Below are positions 59,655-64,000 of a stretch of DNA of 64,000 nucleotides, piece by piece (positions within the stretch are counted from its first letter, which is position 1; each line of letters starts with the position of its first letter). The stretch covers positions 1-64,000 of the forward strand of contig JAQCEV010000001.1 of assembly GCA_027618515.1 (NCBI GenBank). Reading direction: 5' to 3'. The notes below the pieces were generated by a model that had not been told where the DNA came from, ran no database searches, and was given only the letters and a program-made list of their open reading frames with translations. Made by a program: the position numbers and the translations under genes. The stretch comes from Chloroflexota bacterium. Lineage in GTDB: Bacteria; Chloroflexota; Dehalococcoidia; Lucifugimonadales; Australimonadaceae.

Positions 59655-60668
59655 CTAAATGATCTGATCGATGACCCACTGTGAGTCTTCGGGGGTTAGG
59701 CCGTCTGAGTCAACAGCCGCCTCCAGCACCTTGTCGTTCAGCCATGACTGGAAGGCGTTGGTTGCCAGAAATCCTCGCATGACGGGGTCAACGGGTTGCT
59801 CGGATGGGCCATCGTTCACGCGCAGGACGACGCTCCCCGCGCTGGTCACCAAGGGGCCGATCAGTTCGTTTAGCACGAGTTCTTCAGTGAAGAGGATCGT
59901 GTCCAACTCCTCGATCGCACCACGCGGAACCCAACCCACCACTCCGCCAGGACCGGAGATCACACGCTCGGTGGTGAGTTCATCCGCAACGGCGGCAAAC
60001 TCTTCACCAGCGTTGATGCGGTCTGCCGCCTCTTGGGCGGTCACGGTAGACGCGGTGATGATCCACTCCACGGAGACTTGCTCTGCTATCTCTGGAGAAA
60101 CGTCGTTGAAGTGATCTTGAAGCTCGCTAACGTAGAGGCGTCCTGCGAGCCATTGACGGTAGTCATCTTCGGATACGTTGAAGATCCCTAGGAATGAGTC
60201 CAACTCATCTCGTCCATCGGCAGTCAGCGCGTCGACGGGTTCCGAGGCGTCAGCCGGTAGTGTCTCGAATCGGCTGATGATGGCCGTGTCGATCTCTTCG
60301 GCAGTGACCTCAACTTCAAGTTCAGAAGCATAGGCGCGCACTACAGCATCGCGAACCAGACTGTTCAAGCCGGTGTCCGGGTTGAGCGTGCCACCAGCGT
60401 CGAATGCCTCAAGCGCGGAGTACGGAACGAGATCCGCCAGCTTGATCGACTCGCCGGAGATCTCAGCGATCGTTTTCCGTGGAGGTTGGAACGACGAGTC
60501 GAACCACCCGTAACCGAGCAGTCCAACGACGATAGCAACAACGAACCCAGCTCCCCCAAGCAGGAGCTGGCGTTGCTTCTTCTCGACGTCCCGTCGGTTC
60601 ACGACCGGCTGAGAGCGGTCTCTAAGTTGGGAGTAATCCCCTCGTTCGGCGCGTCTGCGCTGTCGCAT
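59655..60668 (-). CDS. membrane-anchored parvulin-type peptidyl-prolyl isomerase (SurA/PrsA-like)
   Basis: A 337-residue protein: a basic cytosolic N-terminus (RQRRRAERGDYSQLRDRSQ), one membrane helix (LLLGGAGFVVAIVVGLLGYGWF), a SurA-N-like helical chaperone region and a parvulin rotamase domain (VEWIITASTVTAQEAADRINAGEEFAAVADELT, GGVVGWVPRGAIEELDTILF). It would fold exported proteins. It starts nine bases after the rpsR stop, which couples an envelope chaperone to ribosomal genes. Confidence 0.85.
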   Translation of the reverse strand: MRQRRRAERGDYSQLRDRSQPVVNRRDVEKKQRQLLLGGAGFVVAIVVGLLGYGWFDSSFQPPRKTIAEISGESIKLADLVPYSALEAFDAGGTLNPDTGLNSLVRDAVVRAYASELEVEVTAEEIDTAIISRFETLPADASEPVDALTADGRDELDSFLGIFNVSEDDYRQWLAGRLYVSELQDHFNDVSPEIAEQVSVEWIITASTVTAQEAADRINAGEEFAAVADELTTERVISGPGGVVGWVPRGAIEELDTILFTEELVLNELIGPLVTSAGSVVLRVNDGPSEQPVDPVMRGFLATNAFQSWLNDKVLEAAVDSDGLTPEDSQWVIDQII

Positions 60669-60677
60669 TGCCGCCCG

Positions 60678-61343
60678 CTACTGTTCGCTGTCTTCGACAG
60701 CGGCATCAGCCTCGGCAACGGGAGCCTCGGCGGCAGGTGCCTCAGCAACAGGTGCCTCGGCGGCGGGCGCTTCAGCAACAGGAGCCTCGGCGGCGGGCGC
60801 TTCAGCAACAGGAGCCTCGGCGGCAGGCGCCTCAGCAGCAGGCGCCTCAGCAGCAGGCGCCTCAGCAACAGGCGCGTCAGTGGCAACAGCGTCAGTGGCA
60901 ACAGCCTCGGTCGCGACAGCCTCGGCGGCAGGCGCACCAGCAACAGCAGCCTCGGCGCCAGGCGCTCCGGCAACCGGCGCGTCACCGACTGCCCCAGGGG
61001 CCGCCCTCGGCGGCGCAGGAGGCGCATCGCGGAACGATCGGCGACCGCGGTCACCTCGGGGGTCAGGGCGGGCGAGCTCCATCAAGGAATGTCCACCGGT
61101 GTACGGCAGCAATGCGAGGAAGCGATCACGCTTGATGGCAAGCGCAAGTTGACGTTGGTGAGGGGAGCAGGTACCCGTCTTACGGCGGGACTCGATCTTT
61201 CCCCACTCAGAGATCAATCGGCGGTTGCTAGCAACATCTTTGTAATCAATGGTTACTTTGTCGACGCAGAATTGGCATACCTTGCGGCGAGGGAAAAAGC
61301 GGCGTCCACCACCACCAGGGCGGCGTTTCACAGTGCTTTGCAT
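60678..61343 (-). CDS. rpsR: 30S ribosomal protein S18 with a long repetitive Ala/Pro/Glu/Val tail
   Basis: A 221-residue S18. Residues about 5-85 are a standard bS18 core ([58 protein letters not shown]), including Cys residues used by the zinc-type form. After a linker ([26 protein letters not shown]), about 115 residues repeat [14 protein letters not shown]-like units, strongly acidic. Bacterial S18 is usually 70-90 residues. ATG 61343 ([11 protein letters not shown]) is the conserved start. The repeat DNA alternates GCCTCGG/GCCTCAG units. Order rpsF-ssb-rpsR is conventional. Confidence 0.9.
   Translation of the reverse strand: MQSTVKRRPGGGGRRFFPRRKVCQFCVDKVTIDYKDVASNRRLISEWGKIESRRKTGTCSPHQRQLALAIKRDRFLALLPYTGGHSLMELARPDPRGDRGRRSFRDAPPAPPRAAPGAVGDAPVAGAPGAEAAVAGAPAAEAVATEAVATDAVATDAPVAEAPAAEAPAAEAPAAEAPVAEAPAAEAPVAEAPAAEAPVAEAPAAEAPVAEADAAVEDSEQ
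60690..60945 (-). repeat. tandem repeat encoding the S18 tail (15/30-nt units)
   Basis: The DNA consists of 15-nt units such as GCCTCGGCGGCAGGC and GCCTCAGCAACAGGC (plus strand), often paired into 30-nt units. This gives the [10 protein letters not shown] protein periodicity. Many units differ only at silent or near-silent positions. Confidence 0.85.
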
Positions 61344-61433
61344 ATCAGGAACTCCTTCAAGCCCTTTCGGGGCAGCCCCTCCTGGGGCGAGCAATTTGGA
61401 CCCCAGACCTCTGGGGGAGCGGCCTAAGCCGCC

Positions 61434-61859
61434 CTAGAAAGGCAGGTCATCGGGGGTGGAGGCTTCGCGAGGGTCAGCCGCAGCTCCCCCTCCGCCACCA
61501 AACTCCGCACCGCCTTGCTCATCACCGCCAGCTCGATCTAGGAAGATGATCCGGCTAGCGATGATCTCGTTCGTGAAGCGGGCCTGTCCGTCATTACCTT
61601 GGAAGGTATTGCTGTGCAGACGCCCTTCGACGAATGCGCGCTGGCCTTTGCTCAGGTATTGGTTAACCTGCTCCGCAAGGCTGCTCCACGCAACAACGGT
61701 GAACCATTCAGTCTCCTGCTTGCGTTCACCGTCTTGGCCGCTGTAGCTACGACTCGTGGCTATCCTGAACGACGTGACAGGGCTGCCGTTGGGGGTGTAC
61801 CGCATCTCTGGGTCCGTCCCAACGTTCCCGATCACCATCATCTTGTTCAGGCCAGCCAT
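61434..61859 (-). CDS. ssb: single-stranded DNA-binding protein
   Basis: A 141-residue SSB: OB fold (MMVIGNVGTDPEMRYTPNGSPVTSFRIATSRSY, TEWFTVVAWSSLAEQVNQYLSKGQRAFVEGRL), a Gly-rich linker and the acidic tip DDLPF that binds partner proteins. It lies between rpsF and rpsR. Confidence 0.97.
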   Translation of the reverse strand: MAGLNKMMVIGNVGTDPEMRYTPNGSPVTSFRIATSRSYSGQDGERKQETEWFTVVAWSSLAEQVNQYLSKGQRAFVEGRLHSNTFQGNDGQARFTNEIIASRIIFLDRAGGDEQGGAEFGGGGGAAADPREASTPDDLPF

Positions 61860-61865
61860 AGTTCG

Positions 61866-62144
61866 CTAGTCCTGTCGGATCAGCAGGTGGCGCATCACAT
61901 CGTCAGTAAGCTTGAGGCCAGCCTCAAGATCCTTGGACTCTGGTGCTTCCATGCTGAGGTGGGCTAGATGGTAGTTCGCCTCGGATCGGTTGCCTATCTT
62001 GTAGGCAAGCTTCCGGCGGCCCCAGCTATCTTCGTCCACCACTTCGCCGGTGCCGATCAAGCGACGAACACGATCCATGACCGCGCCAACTCGCTCTTCG
62101 TCGACTTCCGCTTCGAGCATTAGTACAAGCTCGTATTGCCTCAA
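61866..62144 (-). CDS. rpsF: 30S ribosomal protein S6
   Basis: A 92-residue bS6: YELVLMLEAEVDEERVGAVMDRVRRLI, WGRRKLAYKIGNRSEANYHLAHLSM. The start is TTG at 62144 behind GGGGAG. It is the first gene of the rpsF-ssb-rpsR group. The leader between the promoter and this gene could bind S6:S18, a known autoregulation, but the motif was not confirmed. Confidence 0.96.
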   Translation of the reverse strand: MRQYELVLMLEAEVDEERVGAVMDRVRRLIGTGEVVDEDSWGRRKLAYKIGNRSEANYHLAHLSMEAPESKDLEAGLKLTDDVMRHLLIRQD

Positions 62145-62164
62145 TGTTTCTCCCCGTCCGCTTC

Positions 62165-62240
62165 TAGCCGCTTCTGTTACGCCTGCGGCTTATTCTGCCG
62201 CACGAATGGCGAGTATATCAGCGAGACCTCTGCGCCTCAA
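62165..62240 (-). promoter_or_regulatory. rpsF promoter (62212-62240) and leader hairpin
   Basis: On the minus strand TTGAGG (62235-62240) and TATACT (62212-62217) are spaced 17 nt. The transcript leader then forms TGCGGC-AGAATAA-GCCGCA, a perfect six-bp stem, and carries GC-rich sequence down to the GGGGAG ribosome site. Ribosomal S6:S18 leaders are known in several phyla; a matching conserved bulge was not verified here. Confidence 0.6.
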
Positions 62241-62272
62241 CGTTCGCGGGCGTTTCCTATTCAAACCCGGTC

Positions 62273-63565
62273 TTACGTGTCCAATCCCGGGACTGGGAAT
62301 CCGCTCGTCAGGGCGAGGACAGCCTCGCGCACTTCGGCCTCGGCGACCTCGTCACCTCGGTGATTCAGCGCCTTGATGATGAGCTCGCCCACCTGACGGG
62401 TCTCTGCTTCACGGAAGCCTCTGGTGGTGATGCTAGGAGTTCCAAGCCGCAGGCCGCTGGTAACGCGGAACGGCTGCGGGTCGTTGGGGATCGCGTTCTT
62501 GTTGACGGTGATACCTACACGCCCCAGGACATCTTCAGCTTCAACGCCGGTGATCTCAAGCGCACGCAGATCCACCAACATCAGGTGGTTGTCGGTCCCA
62601 CCGGAGACGATGCGAAGGCCAGCCTCCTCCAACGTGGCGGCCAACGTTTTGGCGTTCGACACGACAGCCTGGCCGTATTCCTTGAAATCCGGGCGCAACG
62701 CCTCGCCGAAACACACCGCCTTGGCGGCGATAGCGTGCATCAGCGGCCCGCCCTGTGCGTAGGGGAATACGGCACGATCGACGTTCCGGCGGTGGCTTTC
62801 AGTGGACATGATGAAGGCGCCACGAGGGCCCCTCAACGACTTGTGCGTCGTGGAAGTCACGACCTGGGCGTAGGGCACGGGAGACTGGTGAACGCGCGCC
62901 GCGATCAACCCAGATATGTGCGCCATGTCCACCATGAGGATCGCGCCGACCTCTTCTGCGATCTGACCGAAGCGCTCAAAGTCGATACTGCGGGAGTAGG
63001 CGGTGTAGCCAGCGACGATGACCTTGGGTCGGTGCTCTCGGGCCATCACGGCGATGGCGTCGTAGTCCAGTTGTTCGGTTTCAGGGTCGAGGCCGTACGC
63101 AACGAAGTTGTACAGCTTGGAGGAGAAGTTGACGGGACTACCGTGGGTCAGGTGACCACCTTGGTCCAGCCGGAGCCCCATGACAGTGTCACCCAACGAC
63201 AGGAGAGCCGCGTAGGCTTCCATGTTCGCTGACGCGCCGGAATGCGGCTGCACGTTGACGTGTTCGGCGCCGAACAACTCTTTAGCACGGTCGATCGCGA
63301 GTTGCTCCGCGATGTCTACGTACTCACAGCTGCCGTAATACCGGGCCCCTGGATAGCCTTCGGCGTATTTGTTGGTCAAAGGAGAGCCTTGTGCCTCCAT
63401 GACGGCCGCGCTTGCGTAGTTCTCGGAAGCGATGAGGACAACGTTGTCTCTCTGTCGCTGGGTCTCCAACTCGATCGCTCGCGCGATCTCGGGGTCGCGG
63501 TCGGCCAATGCACCCACTCTGGCATCCTCCTGCGTGTCATAAGGAAAGGGACTCGGGGTGACCAT
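62273..63565 (-). CDS. glyA: serine hydroxymethyltransferase
   Basis: A 430-residue PLP enzyme that exchanges serine and glycine with tetrahydrofolate. [47 protein letters not shown], the PLP Lys in [18 protein letters not shown], and [23 protein letters not shown] are diagnostic. I took ATG 63565. Length is standard. It lies upstream of the ribosomal group and just after comF. Confidence 0.97.
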   Translation of the reverse strand: MVTPSPFPYDTQEDARVGALADRDPEIARAIELETQRQRDNVVLIASENYASAAVMEAQGSPLTNKYAEGYPGARYYGSCEYVDIAEQLAIDRAKELFGAEHVNVQPHSGASANMEAYAALLSLGDTVMGLRLDQGGHLTHGSPVNFSSKLYNFVAYGLDPETEQLDYDAIAVMAREHRPKVIVAGYTAYSRSIDFERFGQIAEEVGAILMVDMAHISGLIAARVHQSPVPYAQVVTSTTHKSLRGPRGAFIMSTESHRRNVDRAVFPYAQGGPLMHAIAAKAVCFGEALRPDFKEYGQAVVSNAKTLAATLEEAGLRIVSGGTDNHLMLVDLRALEITGVEAEDVLGRVGITVNKNAIPNDPQPFRVTSGLRLGTPSITTRGFREAETRQVGELIIKALNHRGDEVAEAEVREAVLALTSGFPVPGLDT

Positions 63566-63599
63566 CAGCACACTGTAGCGATGGCCAGCGCGGACAAGC

Positions 63600-63616
63600 G
63601 CGGATATGCGATCCGC
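63600..63616. repeat. 6-bp hairpin GCGGAT-ATGCG-ATCCGC
   Basis: A perfect short stem with a 5-nt loop in the 97-nt gap between the comF stop and the glyA start, both on the minus strand. No U-tract follows, so the function is unclear. Confidence 0.35.
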
Positions 63617-63662
63617 AGCGCCTGGAGTTTATCGGAGGCGTAGCCCTACCAACAAGCAGGGA

Positions 63663-64000
63663 TCAAACGTCTCGCGCGAACGTGTAGCAGTGAACCGCGA
63701 GTGCACCCGCAGCTTTGAGCGCCGCAGCAGCCGCATCCAGCGTCGCCCCGGTGGTCATGACATCGTCAACCAACGCCACGCGTAGTCCGGCGACTGCCGT
63801 CGAGGACAGGAATGCCGATCTCACGTTGGCCTGACGCGCCGCGACATCCTTCGCCTCAACCTGTCGGCCTGACTGGTGCTTTCTCGTGAGCCAGGTCGGC
63901 TCGAAGGGAACGTCGATCTGCTCGGCGATACTTCTGCCCAACAGGGTCGCTTGGTTGTAGCCGCGCTCGCGCAGCCGAGATCGATGCAACGGCACCGGTA
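63663..64000 (-). CDS. comF: ComF family phosphoribosyltransferase-like protein (5' end outside window)
   Basis: The C-terminal 110+ residues of ComF: PVPLHRSRLRERGYNQATLLGRSIA and the PRPP loop VALVDDVMTTGATL. The reading frame continues past the window edge, so the N-terminal zinc-ribbon and the start are missing. The GTG chosen in the track is internal. ComF assists transformation, so it may belong functionally with comEA-comEC at 18.8-21.6 kb. Confidence 0.88.
   Translation of the reverse strand, partial: PVPLHRSRLRERGYNQATLLGRSIAEQIDVPFEPTWLTRKHQSGRQVEAKDVAARQANVRSAFLSSTAVAGLRVALVDDVMTTGATLDAAAAALKAAGALAVHCYTFARDV

Noticed and set aside
60486-61427. Plus-strand 313-codon ORF opposite rpsR
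   Set aside because: It is open only because the S18 tail repeat lacks stops on the other strand. Its product is a low-complexity Ser/Arg/Gly repeat and it has no ribosome site.
62360-63232. Plus-strand 290-codon ORF
   Set aside because: Antisense to glyA, which is unambiguous.
1-64000. CRISPR array, transposase, integrase or phage genes
   Set aside because: No regularly spaced repeat-spacer series and no recognisable transposase, integrase or phage structural protein was seen. The repeats present are short and irregular, or lie within rpsR.

Overview
The window looks like a contiguous piece of a bacterial chromosome of roughly 60% GC. It is densely packed with short intergenic gaps and frequent 1-4 nt gene overlaps, and it uses many GTG and TTG starts behind GGGGAG- or AGGAG-type ribosome binding sites. 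Gene content (Rieske oxygenase, paired MaoC hotdog genes, PIG-L deacetylases, paired NAD-epimerases, MMPL exporter, DUF2851, T-box-controlled ileS, rpmH-rnpA-yidD-yidC-jag block) fits a Chloroflexota bacterium of the Dehalococcoidia/SAR202 type. That assignment is inference from gene style; no rRNA or other phylogenetic marker was aligned.

Layout. 1-2.4 kb is gene-poor: a frameshifted lipoprotein remnant, imperfect intergenic repeats and a DUF4386 membrane protein. 2.4-6.1 kb holds an unrecognised protein, a frameshifted 3-hydroxyacyl-CoA dehydrogenase, a degenerate receiver domain with a tiny partner, a CheY-like regulator and a small zinc-ribbon-like ORF without a normal start codon. 6.2-11.2 kb is a lipid/acyl region: Rieske oxygenase divergent from two MaoC proteins, then plsX-fabG and a PIG-L deacetylase with a clear terminator. 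11.4-18.6 kb mixes small unknowns with ygfZ/erpA (Fe-S), rsgA, an autoregulated HTH-DUF2851 pair, PAP2 and ilvE. 18.8-23.7 kb carries comEA, a comEC interrupted by an in-frame TAG, rph and an HtrA-like lipoprotein protease.

23.7-32.8 kb is accessory metabolism and transport: an FMN/F420-type oxidoreductase, an MFS carrier, an aspartate-dehydrogenase/TPP-enzyme pair, and two paralogous epimerases around an MMPL exporter. 32.8-41.3 kb reads leftward from a near-perfect promoter through rpmH, rnpA, yidD, a beta-propeller lipoprotein, yidC, jag and a membrane protein, followed by ileS behind its own T-box leader with an ATC (Ile) specifier. 41.4-46.7 kb reads rightward: tlyA, purF, a GalT/HIT-like protein, a GT2 glycosyltransferase and a nicotinate phosphoribosyltransferase-like enzyme. 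An archaeal-type IMP cyclohydrolase (purO) and tsaD are on the other strand, then a CNNM/CorC protein and tilS.

51.2-64 kb is mostly leftward. It includes a PH-domain membrane protein, a PIG-L deacetylase, a tandem-GNAT protein (rightward), an MshA-like glycosyltransferase, a FemAB/CelD-type acyltransferase, folE, thrC, hom, a parvulin-type foldase, rpsR with a remarkable repetitive tail, ssb, rpsF, glyA and the edge of a comF gene. From the promoter upstream of rpsF the genes could be read as one long operon. The MshA-, MshB- and MshD-like genes lying together suggest a mycothiol-like pathway, which is a hypothesis. Four genes are broken by single-base differences, including essential rnpA, so some base-level assembly error is likely.
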